From Streptomyces sp. H39-S7 (lineage in GTDB: Bacteria > Actinomycetota > Actinomycetes > Streptomycetales > Streptomycetaceae), in contig NZ_JAPVLU010000037.1 in assembly GCF_027158205.1 (NCBI RefSeq), forward strand, positions 1-64,000: DNA of 64,000 nt, in the 5' to 3' direction. The notes beneath the pieces are model-generated. The model ran no database searches. It saw only the letters and a program-made list of their open reading frames with translations, and was not told the origin of the DNA. The position numbers and the translations under genes are program-made. Below, piece by piece: positions 18,124 through 27,067 of this stretch. Position 1 is the stretch's first letter. Every line of letters starts with the position of its first letter.

Positions 18124-19149
18124 TCATCCGGCGGCGGGCCCCAGCCGGGCCAGTGTGTCGAGCAGTTTGGCGCGGCTGACGAAGACCTCCGGCGGCAGCG
18201 AGACATACAGCTGGATCGTGGTCACCCCGGGGAGGTGGTACCGCAGAATGCGCTCCCGGCACTCCTCGGGCGACCCGCTGATGAACAGACCGTCCACCAC
18301 CTCGTCCGGCAGCGCCTTCTGGGCGCCCTCGGGGTCCCCGGCCTCCCAGCGCTCGTGCGACTCCCGCAGCAACTCGCCGTGCCCGAGCCATTCGTGGAAT
18401 TTGCGGTACGGCTCGCGGTTGAGGATCCACGCCAGGAAGGGGCGGGTGGCGCGATGGGCGTAGTCGGTGTCCTCGGTGGGGCACACGAACACCTTGACCA
18501 CGAGCTCCTTGCCGGCCGGCTGCGGCCCGACCGCGTTGAGCACGGTGGGCACGTCCTCCGGGAAGAGGAGATTGGTGATCGCCCCGTCCCCTTCGGTGAA
18601 GCCCAGCCGCAGCATGCCCGGACGCAGCGCGCCGAGAATGACCTTGACCGGCGCGGCCGGCGGGTGCGGCAGTTGGAAGCCGGTGATGGAGAAGGTGTCG
18701 AAGTCCCCGGAGACGTGCTCGCCACGCAGCGCCCGGGTGGTGAACCGCAGGACGTCCCGGGTGCGTTTGAATGGCTCGTCGAACGGGATGCCGTTGATGT
18801 CGGTGACATGGGCGGGCACCGAGGCGCCGATCCCCAGCAGTACCCGCCCGGGGGCGAGTTGCGCGAGGGTCGCGGCGGTCTGGGCGAGCACCGCGGGACC
18901 ACGGGTGTGCACCGGGACGATGCCGGTGCCGATGCGCAGCGACGAGGACCAGGCGGCGGCCGCCGCCAGGGGGGTGAAGGCGTCGGTACCGCCGCCCTCG
19001 GCGCTCCAGACATCGGTGTAGCCGAGGTCGGGGAGCCGTTCGACGATGAAACGGTGCCGGTCGATGGTGAGCCCCGGCAGCGGCAGGGTGATGCCCCACC
19101 GCGGTGGGGCCGCCGCGGTGCGCGCGGGCGGTTCGTGCGGGGCGGTCAT
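18124..19149 (-). CDS. LLM-class F420/FMN-dependent oxidoreductase
   Basis: 341 aa luciferase-like TIM barrel (WGITLPLPGLTIDRHRF; LRIGTGIVPVHTRGPAVLAQ; APGRVLLGIGASV). The substrate is not readable. It is the last gene of the ABC-importer operon, 46 nt after the binding-protein gene, so it probably oxidises the imported compound, by analogy with desulfonating or aminopolycarboxylate monooxygenases next to family-5 importers (inference). Confidence 0.85.
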   Translation of the reverse strand: MTAPHEPPARTAAAPPRWGITLPLPGLTIDRHRFIVERLPDLGYTDVWSAEGGGTDAFTPLAAAAAWSSSLRIGTGIVPVHTRGPAVLAQTAATLAQLAPGRVLLGIGASVPAHVTDINGIPFDEPFKRTRDVLRFTTRALRGEHVSGDFDTFSITGFQLPHPPAAPVKVILGALRPGMLRLGFTEGDGAITNLLFPEDVPTVLNAVGPQPAGKELVVKVFVCPTEDTDYAHRATRPFLAWILNREPYRKFHEWLGHGELLRESHERWEAGDPEGAQKALPDEVVDGLFISGSPEECRERILRYHLPGVTTIQLYVSLPPEVFVSRAKLLDTLARLGPAAG

Positions 19150-19195
19150 GGGACGACGGTCCTCTCGTGGCGGGTGAACGGTGGGAAGGCGCTGC

Positions 19196-20827
19196 CTACT
19201 TGACCCAGACCGTCGTCAGGTCCAGGAACCAGGACTGCGGCTGCACCAGCCCGCGCACCTTGGGCGACAGCGCCCGCGGGTTGCGGTCGTTGACCACGAA
19301 GAGCCACGGCGCGTCCTTGGTCACCAGATCCAGCGCCTGCCGGTAGTCGGCCCGCCGCTTTACCTGGTCCGTCGAGGCCGACGCGGAAGCGAGCAGGGTG
19401 TCCACCCGCGGGTTGGTGTAGTGGCCGGTCCAGAAGGGGCTCTTGCTGCCGATGAAGAGCGGCAGCAGCGCCTCGGACTGGAAGAGGGTGGTGGACTGCG
19501 CGATCGCGTCGGAACCGAGGGCGACCTGGCCCTTGGCCTCGGCGCTGATCAGCGTCGACCAGTCGGTGGTGCGGAGCTGCACCTTGATGCCGACGGCGGC
19601 GAGGTCGTGCTGGATCGCCTCGCTGATCGGGACCGGGAGCAGATTGCCCGAGCCGCCGGTCGGAACGGTGACGGTGGTGCTGAAACCGCCCGTCTTCCCC
19701 GCATCGGCCAGCAGTTGCTTCGCCTTGGCCGGGTTGTAGGAGTAGGCGTCGCCCGCCGGATCGAACGCGAAGGTGGCGCGCGGCGCGGCCTGGTAGGCCG
19801 GGTCGGCGGTGCCGTGCAGCAGCTTCTCCGCGATCGCCTTGCGGTCGATGGCGAAGTTGGCGGCCTGCCGGACCCGCGGGTCGTTCCACGGCGCCTTGGA
19901 CGTGTCCAGGATCCAGTACCACAGGTGGTCGTAGCTGTTGGTGGCGAGCTGCACCCCGTCGGCCTTGAGGCTGTCGATGTCGTCGGGGTTGGGGTACTCG
20001 ATCCAGTTCACGCCGCCGGAGCGCAGCGCGGCGGTGCGGGCGGCGACGTCCGGCAGCGACTTGACCACCAGCCGGTTGAGCTTGGGCGCGCCCCGCCAGT
20101 ACCCCTTGTTGGCCACCAGGGTGATCTCCTGCCCGGCGGTCTGGGAGCTGAAGGCGAAGGGCCCGGTTCCGACCGGGTGCTGCCCGAAGTCGGCCGTCCC
20201 GTACTTGCGGACGGCGGTGGGGCTCGCGATCAGGACATGGGCGAGGTCTTCGGGGAAGTGCCCGTTGGGCGCGGTGGTGACCAGTTCGACGTGGTCGGCG
20301 TCGACCTTGCGGTAGGTGGCGATGTCCCCGGCGTACTCCTGTGCCGCCGCGCCGAGCGCGTCGGTGTACTGCGCGCTGTGCTTGTCCAGGTAGCGGTCGA
20401 GGTTGAAGACGACCGCCTCGGCGTCGAAGGGGGTGCCGTCCTGGAACTTCACGCCCTTGCGCAGGGTGAAGGTCCAGGTCTTGGCGTCGGCGGCGACCTT
20501 CCAGGACTCCGCGAGCGCGCCGGTGATCTCCGGAGGCGCGTTGGTCTTGGACAGGTCGTAGCGGGTGAGCCCCTCGTAGAGCTGGAAGCTGACCAGGCGC
20601 TTGCCCTCGAATCCGGCGCCGCCGATGACGGTGTCGGGGTTGGGCAGTTTGCCGGTCGCGCCGATGACCAGGGTGCCGCCCCGGCCGGCGGCGTCGGAGG
20701 CACCCGCGCTGTCGGAGCCCGTCGTGGAGGCGGCCGATCCGCAGCCGGCCGCTGCGAGCAGCAGTCCCGCGGTCAGCAGGGCCCCGGTTCTGCGCCGGAG
20801 GCGGGGTGTGGGGTGGTGGTGCGTCAT
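19196..20827 (-). CDS. ABC importer, family-5 solute-binding lipoprotein
   Basis: 543 aa. Lipoprotein signal with lipobox LAAAGC near residue 28; SBP_bac_5 (DppA/OppA/NikA) domain with the signature-like TWTFTLRKGVKFQDGTPFDA, and PRVRQAANFAIDRKAI. Typically binds oligopeptides, nickel chelates or opine-like compounds. Follows the two ATPase genes after a 78-nt gap containing a hexamer repeat. Confidence 0.93.
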   Translation of the reverse strand: MTHHHPTPRLRRRTGALLTAGLLLAAAGCGSAASTTGSDSAGASDAAGRGGTLVIGATGKLPNPDTVIGGAGFEGKRLVSFQLYEGLTRYDLSKTNAPPEITGALAESWKVAADAKTWTFTLRKGVKFQDGTPFDAEAVVFNLDRYLDKHSAQYTDALGAAAQEYAGDIATYRKVDADHVELVTTAPNGHFPEDLAHVLIASPTAVRKYGTADFGQHPVGTGPFAFSSQTAGQEITLVANKGYWRGAPKLNRLVVKSLPDVAARTAALRSGGVNWIEYPNPDDIDSLKADGVQLATNSYDHLWYWILDTSKAPWNDPRVRQAANFAIDRKAIAEKLLHGTADPAYQAAPRATFAFDPAGDAYSYNPAKAKQLLADAGKTGGFSTTVTVPTGGSGNLLPVPISEAIQHDLAAVGIKVQLRTTDWSTLISAEAKGQVALGSDAIAQSTTLFQSEALLPLFIGSKSPFWTGHYTNPRVDTLLASASASTDQVKRRADYRQALDLVTKDAPWLFVVNDRNPRALSPKVRGLVQPQSWFLDLTTVWVK

Positions 20828-20840
20828 CGTGAGTCCTCGG

Positions 20841-20864
20841 GTTCGGATTCGGATTCGGGTTCGG
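20841..20864. repeat. Tandem hexamer repeat
   Basis: Four direct copies of (G/A)TTCGG lie just upstream of the binding-protein start, in the 78-nt gap after the ATPase gene. On the coding strand this is CCGAA(C/T) repeated. It may affect mRNA translation or be simple slippage. Confidence 0.6.
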
Positions 20865-20905
20865 TGGAAGGCCGGACAGGTGCGAAAGGCCGGAGGGTTC
20901 CGCTG

Positions 20906-21684
<779 letters not shown>

Positions 21685-21688
<4 letters not shown>

Positions 21689-22503
21689 CGGCGTACCCCC
21701 GCCCGGGCCGCGACGAGTTCGGCGGTGAAGGAGTGCGCCGGCCGGGAGAGCACCTGGTCGGTGGTGCCGGTCTCGACGATGCGTCCGGTGCGCATCACGG
21801 CCACCTGCCCGCCGACCCTGCGGGCCACCGCGAGGTCATGGGTGACGAGCAGCACCGCGAGACCGAGCCGGCTGCGCAGACTGCCGAACAGATCCAGGAT
21901 CTGCACCCTGACCAGGGCGTCGAGTGCCGTGGTGGGCTCATCGGCGATCAGCAGTTCCGGCTCGCAGGCGACCGCGAGGGCGATCGCCGCCCGCTGGCGC
22001 AGCCCGCCGGAGAGCTCATGCGGAAAGCTGCGCGCGATGCGCTCCGGCTCCGGGACCCCGGCCGCGGTCAGCAGCCCGGGTACGGCGTCCCGGGCCGCGC
22101 GGCGGGTGGTGGCCACGCGGTGGCGGCGCAGGACCTCGGCGATCTGCGGGCCGATGCGGCGCAACGGGTCGAGCGAACCGGTGGGATCCTGCGGCACGTA
22201 GCCGATCCGGCTGCCGCGCACCCGGGAGAACTCCCGTTCCGTCAGCGCGCGCAGATCGGTCGGGCCCAGGTGAATCCGGCCGGTGACCCGGGCGTTGCGG
22301 CCGGGCAGTCCGAGCACGGTCCTGGCGAGTGTGGTCTTGCCGCTGCCCGACTCGCCGAGCAGCACCAGGGCGCCGCCCGGTTCGACGGAGAGCGACACCG
22401 TGTCCACGGCGTGCACGGCGGCGTCCCGCCCCGGGTAGCGGACGGACAACTCCTCGACGCGCAGCACCGGACCGCCGGGTCCTGCTGGTTCGCGGGGGGT
22501 CAT
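21685..22503 (-). CDS. ABC importer ATPase (DppD/OppD-like)
   Basis: 272 aa with Walker A LGESGSGKTTLART, signature LSGGLRQRAAIALAV, Walker B LLIADEPTTALD and VTHDLAVA. The ATG at 22503 overlaps the stop of the permease gene; longer in-frame extensions upstream run through permease codons and are not real. Works as heterodimer with the neighbouring ATPase. Confidence 0.93.
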
Positions 22504-23402
22504 CGGAGCGCCTCCGGTGCGAGGTCGCGGGAGTCGCCGATCCTGCGCCGCAGGGCCTCGCCGAGGGTGTTGAAGACCACCGAGACGAGGAGGATGGTGA
22601 TGGCCGGAAGGACGGCGGTACCGGGGTGGGTGAGCAGGCTGGGGCGCAGTTCGTCGAGCATCGCTCCCCATTCGGCGGTGGGCGGGGGAACGCCGAGTCC
22701 GAGGAAAGAGAGCCCGGCCGCGTACACCACGGACAGCCCGATCAGGGACGAGGCGTAGGCCAGGATCACGGGTGCGACGACCGGCAGGACCTGGCGCACG
22801 GCGACGGTGGTCCGTCCGGCGCCGCTGACCCTGGCCGCCTCCAGGTACTCGGCGGTGCGGATGCGCGCCACCTCGGTGTGGGCGACCCGGGCCACCGCCG
22901 GGGTGAGCACGACCGACAGTGAGAACACCGTGGCGCCGAGCCCTGCGGGCATCAGGGTGGCGATGGTCATCGCCAGCAGGATGCCCGGGAAGGCGTACAG
23001 CACGTCGAGCGATCGCAGCAGCGTCTGCTCGGTGACCCGGCCGCCGAGCCCGGCGGCGATGCCCAGCGCGGTGCCGGCCGTCGCGGCGATCGCCACCGGG
23101 ACGAATCCGCCGATCAGGGAGGGACGGGCGCCCCAGACGAGCCGGCTGAGCACATCGCGCCCCTGGCCGTCGGTTCCCAGGAGGTGACCGGGGCTGCCGG
23201 GGTCGAGCAGGCGTACCTGCAGGGATCCGGCGACCGGGTCGTACGGGGCGAGCAGGGGGGCCGCGACGGCCAGCAGGAGCAGCAGTGCGGCGAGCGCGGC
23301 GGGCAGCAGCAGCCCCACGTCGCGTCGCAGCGCGGCACCGGCCCGCAGAGCCCGGAAGGTGAGTCGCCCGCGGGCGGGGACCTCGGAACGCAGCACGGTC
23401 AT
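22500..23402 (-). CDS. ABC importer permease (DppC-like)
   Basis: 300 aa, N-terminal OppC-type segment then BPD_transp_1 domain; EAA-like loop SLIGLSVVYAAGLSFLGLGV is visible. The early LLGTDGQGRDVLSRLVWGAR segment is diagnostic for DppC-type permeases. ATG overlaps the DppB-like gene stop (ATGA). Confidence 0.92.
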   Translation of the reverse strand: MTVLRSEVPARGRLTFRALRAGAALRRDVGLLLPAALAALLLLLAVAAPLLAPYDPVAGSLQVRLLDPGSPGHLLGTDGQGRDVLSRLVWGARPSLIGGFVPVAIAATAGTALGIAAGLGGRVTEQTLLRSLDVLYAFPGILLAMTIATLMPAGLGATVFSLSVVLTPAVARVAHTEVARIRTAEYLEAARVSGAGRTTVAVRQVLPVVAPVILAYASSLIGLSVVYAAGLSFLGLGVPPPTAEWGAMLDELRPSLLTHPGTAVLPAITILLVSVVFNTLGEALRRRIGDSRDLAPEALR

Positions 23403-24349
23403 CGGGGGCTCCGGACCCGCGGGTCGATCCAGGCGTGGGCGGTGTCGACCAGGATGTTGACGCCGACGAAGGCCACCGCGACCACCAGGACCCCGCCCTG
23501 GACGAGGGGCAGGTCGCGTGCGGTGAGCGCGTCGTAGAGCAGGTGCCCGAGGCCGGGCCAGGCGAAGAGCGTCTCCACGAAGACCACGCCCTCGAGCAGG
23601 TAGGCCAGTTGGAGGCCGCCGATGGTGAGCAGCGCGGGGGAGGCGTTGTGCACGCAGTGCCGCAGCACCGCCGCCCGGCTCAGGCCGCGCGCTCGCAGGC
23701 TGTCGGCGAGATCTCCCGCGAGCACCGATCCGAGGGCGGCCCGGAACACCTTGGCGGTGAGCCCGAGCGGCACCAGGGCGGCCGCGACGGCGGGCAGGAC
23801 CAGGTGGCGCAGCAGGTCCCGCGGGCCGCCGTCGCCGAAGACGTCGTGCGTACCGCCGGCCGGCAGCCAGCGCAGCCGCACCGCGAAGACGGCGATCAGC
23901 AGCAGCGCCACCGAGTACTGCGGGGCGGAGACCGACACGGTGCTCAGCGCGCCGGACAGCCGTCCGAGCGGCCCGCGGGGCCGCAGGGCGCCGATGGCGC
24001 CGAGGACGGTTCCGCCGATCAGGACCAGCGTGAACGCGGCGGCCGACAGGAGCAGGGTCTGGCCCAGCGCCGGCAGCAGCAGTTGGTCGACGGGGCGCTG
24101 GCCGGCGATCGAGGTGCCGAGGTCGCCGTGCAGGGCGTGCGTCAGCCAGTCGGCGTACTGCACGGGCAGCGACCGGTCGAGGCCGAGGCGCTCGGTCAGC
24201 TCCCGGCGCGCCTCGGGCGGCGCCCCGGGGCCCAGGAACGCACTGACGGGGTCGCCGGGCACCAGGGCCACGGTGGCGAAGACCACGAGCGTCACCCCCA
24301 CGAGGGTGGGCACGGCGAGCAGCAGCCGCCGGATCAGGAACCGTCTCAT
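23399..24349 (-). CDS. ABC importer permease (DppB-like)
   Basis: 316 aa, first gene of the operon. MRRFLIRRLLLAVPTLVGVT start, VPGDPVSAFLGPGA and the RARGLSRAAVLRHCVHNASP loop are typical of DppB/NikB permeases; six hydrophobic helices. Five importer genes plus the LLM oxidoreductase run in the same direction with mostly 4-nt overlaps, so they form one transcript. Its promoter should lie in 24350-24578. Confidence 0.92.
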   Translation of the reverse strand: MRRFLIRRLLLAVPTLVGVTLVVFATVALVPGDPVSAFLGPGAPPEARRELTERLGLDRSLPVQYADWLTHALHGDLGTSIAGQRPVDQLLLPALGQTLLLSAAAFTLVLIGGTVLGAIGALRPRGPLGRLSGALSTVSVSAPQYSVALLLIAVFAVRLRWLPAGGTHDVFGDGGPRDLLRHLVLPAVAAALVPLGLTAKVFRAALGSVLAGDLADSLRARGLSRAAVLRHCVHNASPALLTIGGLQLAYLLEGVVFVETLFAWPGLGHLLYDALTARDLPLVQGGVLVVAVAFVGVNILVDTAHAWIDPRVRSPR

Positions 24350-24578
24350 GCGGGCACCGGCCGGAGCGGGGCGCCCGGTGGCCGGGCGGCGGAGGGGCGG
24401 GCGGGGGCAGGCATGAGCGTGGTCCTTCCAGGGCCGGTCCGGTCACTCCGGCCGATGGGAACGAAGGTGGCCCAGCGGGCGGTCGGCAGCCAGTCAGGCG
24501 TTCATGCTGTTACCTGGGGTCATAGGATCGGCGGTGCGGATCAGCCCGCTGCCCCGCAGCGGCGGTCGTGGACCGACC

Positions 24579-24608
24579 TTGACCCGTACTCGCGTACGGA
24601 ATTACCCT
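24579..24608 (+). promoter_or_regulatory. Promoter of leaderless ORF with palindrome in spacer
   Basis: TTGACC, 18-nt spacer, TACCCT, then 6 nt to the ATG at 24615, which places the expected transcription start on the initiation codon. The spacer holds CGTAC-TCGC-GTACG (24585-24598), a possible repressor site. Confidence 0.5.
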
Positions 24609-24614
24609 GCGCGC

Positions 24615-24713
24615 ATGGCTATCCGGCGCACCGACTTCACCTTGGTCGGCATCTGCGGCTCGTGGCACCGCAGGTGCTTCGACGAAACCTGTCGCCCCGG
24701 CGCCCCGCGCTGA
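24615..24713 (+). CDS. Putative leaderless 32-aa microprotein
   Basis: 32 codons beginning MAIRRTDFTLVGICGSW and containing three Cys (positions 14, 21, 26) in a basic, Arg-rich context. The only translation evidence is the well-placed promoter directly before the ATG, predicting a leaderless mRNA. The next gene on this strand is the LuxR regulator 283 nt downstream; the region between (24714-24996) has no other convincing gene apart from a weak 36-codon ORF running into the LuxR start. Could be a leader peptide or chance ORF. Confidence 0.4.
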   Translation: MAIRRTDFTLVGICGSWHRRCFDETCRPGAPR

Positions 24714-24996
24714 CCGCCCAGCCCCTGGCTGCCCGGCAGCGCCCCTCCTCCAGCAGCGCTTGGCCGCCCCTCTGATGATTCGTCAGTGACGTTCCCCCGA
24801 CCACGGAACCGTCATGCAACGGGGTGGAGCCCGCGCCGTTATCGCCGCCTCATCCCGACAGGGATCGGCTCCGTCACCTCCGAGGGGACCGCACCGCCAT
24901 GCCGCACGACATCCGTGACCTGACCCGTCGACCAGCCGGCCGGGCCGGACAGCCCGCCCGCACCGTCAACCCGCCGCGCCCGGCCGGGGGTTCCCG

Positions 24997-25923
24997 ATGG
25001 GAACGCTGACCGAGCTCGCCGACCCCTGCTCCGGACGCAACCGGCGGCCGTCCGCGCGACGCGGACCGTCCGCGCCGGCCCGGCCGGACACGACGAACGC
25101 GCTGCACATCGAGATCGACAATCCACTGGACCTCATCGCGGGGCACCAACTGCTGGCCGAACCCGACGCGTTCTCCGCGGGAGGCATTCCCGCCCGCCGC
25201 CCCGCCGCCGAACCGGCCTGCTCCTGCGGACATCCGCTGTGCACCGTGGCCGCGGACCGGGCCTCCGACACCACCCGGGTCTTCCTGGTGGAGCGGCACC
25301 CGGTGGCCAGCGCCGGACTGCGCAGCGTCCTGGCCAGCGTGCCGGGGATGACCGTGGTGGGCAGCAGCACCGGTGATCCGCTGCGCGCCGTCGAGGGCGT
25401 GCGCCGGGTGCAGCCCGACGTCATCCTGCTGGGCGGTGGCGCGACGCTCGCCGACGACCTCGCCGCCGTGGTCGAACTGCGCGGGCCCGACGGGGCGCCC
25501 GACGCGCGGGTGCTGCTGCTGCGCCGGGCGGAGAGCACGGCGGAGGCCAGCCGGATGCTGCTGACCGGGGCGAACGGCTGCTTCCCGCTGGACCTGCCGG
25601 AGGACCGCATCATCAGCGCGGTGGCGACCGCCGCCGCGGGCGGAGCGGTCTTCCTGCCCGCGCCGCCCTCGGCCCGGGTACACCTGGCCAGCCTGGCCGG
25701 GCACGCGGCGGAGTCACCGCCGCAGCACTGCGGACTGACGGACCGGGAACGCGACGTGCTCTCCCAACTGGCGCGCGGCCTGGGCAATGCCGAGATCGGG
25801 CGCGAGCTGGCGCTGGCCGAGGCCACCGTGAAGAAGCACCTGACCCAGGCGATGCGCAAGATCGGCCAGTCCGACCGGCTGCGTGCGGCGCTCTACGCGC
25901 ACCGGCACGGCCTGGCGGGCTGA
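24997..25923 (+). CDS. Orphan LuxR/NarL regulator with pseudo-receiver domain
   Basis: 308 aa. Residues 1-90: unusual N-terminal extension with a small Cys cluster (ACSCGHPLC). Residues 95-205: receiver-like fold beginning VFLVERHPVASAGLRSVLA, but the acidic pair is absent (ER for DD) and the phosphoacceptor strand reads PDVILLGGG, with Gly in place of Asp, so phosphorylation is not expected. Residues 245-300: LuxR HTH (LTDRERDVLSQLARGLGNAE). Reads toward the biosynthetic operon and is a candidate cluster-specific regulator. It is followed by a strong terminator. Confidence 0.85.
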   Translation: MGTLTELADPCSGRNRRPSARRGPSAPARPDTTNALHIEIDNPLDLIAGHQLLAEPDAFSAGGIPARRPAAEPACSCGHPLCTVAADRASDTTRVFLVERHPVASAGLRSVLASVPGMTVVGSSTGDPLRAVEGVRRVQPDVILLGGGATLADDLAAVVELRGPDGAPDARVLLLRRAESTAEASRMLLTGANGCFPLDLPEDRIISAVATAAAGGAVFLPAPPSARVHLASLAGHAAESPPQHCGLTDRERDVLSQLARGLGNAEIGRELALAEATVKKHLTQAMRKIGQSDRLRAALYAHRHGLAG

Positions 25924-25941
25924 GCGCCGGCCGAACTCCAC

Positions 25942-25977
25942 CCGAAGGCGGGCACCGCAGCAGGTGCCCGCCTTCGG
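25942..25977 (+). terminator. Rho-independent-type hairpin after the LuxR gene
   Basis: CCGAAGGCGGGCACC and its exact complement GGTGCCCGCCTTCGG, 15 bp with a 6-nt loop, 18 nt after the stop codon. Confidence 0.85.
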
Positions 25978-26004
25978 CATGTCCGGGACCCGCCGGAGCC
26001 GGGG

Positions 26005-26040
26005 CGACCTTAGGAGCAGCCGGGGGCTCCGTAGGTCGCC
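26005..26040. repeat. Inverted repeat upstream of the biosynthetic operon
   Basis: GCGACCT...GGAGC / GCTCC...AGGTCGC: 7-bp and 5-bp stems separated by a 2x2 mismatch, within the 289-nt space ahead of the operon start at 26213. It could be an operator or a 5'-leader structure. The rest of the space (26041-26195) is GC-rich with no gene. Confidence 0.45.
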
Positions 26041-26212
26041 CCCGCCCGCTCCGTTCGGGGCTTCTGGCCTCGGGGTGCCGCTCCGTAGCGTTGCCGAGGA
26101 CCGAGACCGCCGCGGCCAGCACCCCGGGTCCGCGTAGCGCGGCGGCCGCACGGCCCCGGGCCCGCGGTCCCGCACGACCCGTCCCGTCGCGAACCTGTAG
26201 AAGGAGACCCTG

Positions 26213-27067
26213 ATGAGCGATGCGCCCGAGGCAGCCATCGCACGGACCGGACCCCAGGAACCCACTCCACGCGGCGCGGGCGCCGGGACCGTCCCGGGAC
26301 CGCGCACCGCGGTGCTGGGGGAGCAGCGCTCCGGGGACGGCGCGGCGGCGCTCGCGTCGCCCGGCGCCGCGTACGACCTGCCCTACCCGGCTCCGTACCG
26401 CCCCGCGTACCGGTCGATGCCCGAGGACGAGCGCTCGGCCCTGTGGCGCCAGCGGCTGCACGAGGCGGAGGCCGGACTCACCTCGTTCCTGGTGGCGCGG
26501 GGCGACCACTTCCACCTGACCGACTGGTTCGCGCTGCAGGCCGAGCTCTTCGCCGACCTGCCCGGTCCGCGGGACACCGACTCGACCGCCTGGCAGCGGG
26601 TGTTCTTCCGCGGCCAGGCGCTGATGGAGCGCTTCCTCGTCGCCCGGTACGGCGAGGAGGTGCTCGCCGGATGGGCCGGCGCCAACGCCGAGGTGTACCG
26701 CACGGTCGAGCCCGACCACGGGCGGGGCGCCGCCGACCCGATCCACCGGATCGCCCGGCAGGCCGAACTGTACGGATCCGACTACGAGTTCGACTCCGAC
26801 GAGCCCGAGGGTCCGGGGCACGCCGCGCTGACCATCACCCACTGCGCGATCTGGGACTACCGCGAGAAGGCGCGCCGCAGCGGGGTGCGCATCACCCTGG
26901 CCTCGCCGTGCACCTACTGCACGGAGGCGCTGTCCGCGAACATCCGCGCCAAGGGGTACCGCCCCTCGCACCGGCTGCGCAGCGGGCCCACCGGGCACGG
27001 CTGCCGCTGGGAGGCCGACGCCCCGGCCGGCGACACCACCCCTCCCACCACCCCGCGGGAGGCGTGA
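26213..27067 (+). CDS. ATC-hydrolase-like protein, first gene of biosynthetic operon
   Basis: 284 aa. The first 60 residues are low complexity. The C-terminal part TITHCAIWDYREKARRSG, then SPCTYCTEALSANIRAKGY and GPTGHGCRWE resembles the L-2-amino-thiazoline-4-carboxylate hydrolase-like family (TRCP...FC..D...GD.CDF pattern), with Cys residues in the equivalent places and an additional CxxC. That family hydrolyses a thiazoline amidine; here the substrate is unknown. RBS AAGGAGA is strong. Stop overlaps the amidotransferase gene start. Assignment is by motif resemblance only. Confidence 0.5.
   Translation: MSDAPEAAIARTGPQEPTPRGAGAGTVPGPRTAVLGEQRSGDGAAALASPGAAYDLPYPAPYRPAYRSMPEDERSALWRQRLHEAEAGLTSFLVARGDHFHLTDWFALQAELFADLPGPRDTDSTAWQRVFFRGQALMERFLVARYGEEVLAGWAGANAEVYRTVEPDHGRGAADPIHRIARQAELYGSDYEFDSDEPEGPGHAALTITHCAIWDYREKARRSGVRITLASPCTYCTEALSANIRAKGYRPSHRLRSGPTGHGCRWEADAPAGDTTPPTTPREA

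Noticed and set aside
24899..25009. 36-codon ORF overlapping the LuxR start, with GAGGGGA upstream
   Set aside because: Could be a coupling leader, but composition is that of a random Arg/Pro-rich frame and no independent evidence supports it.
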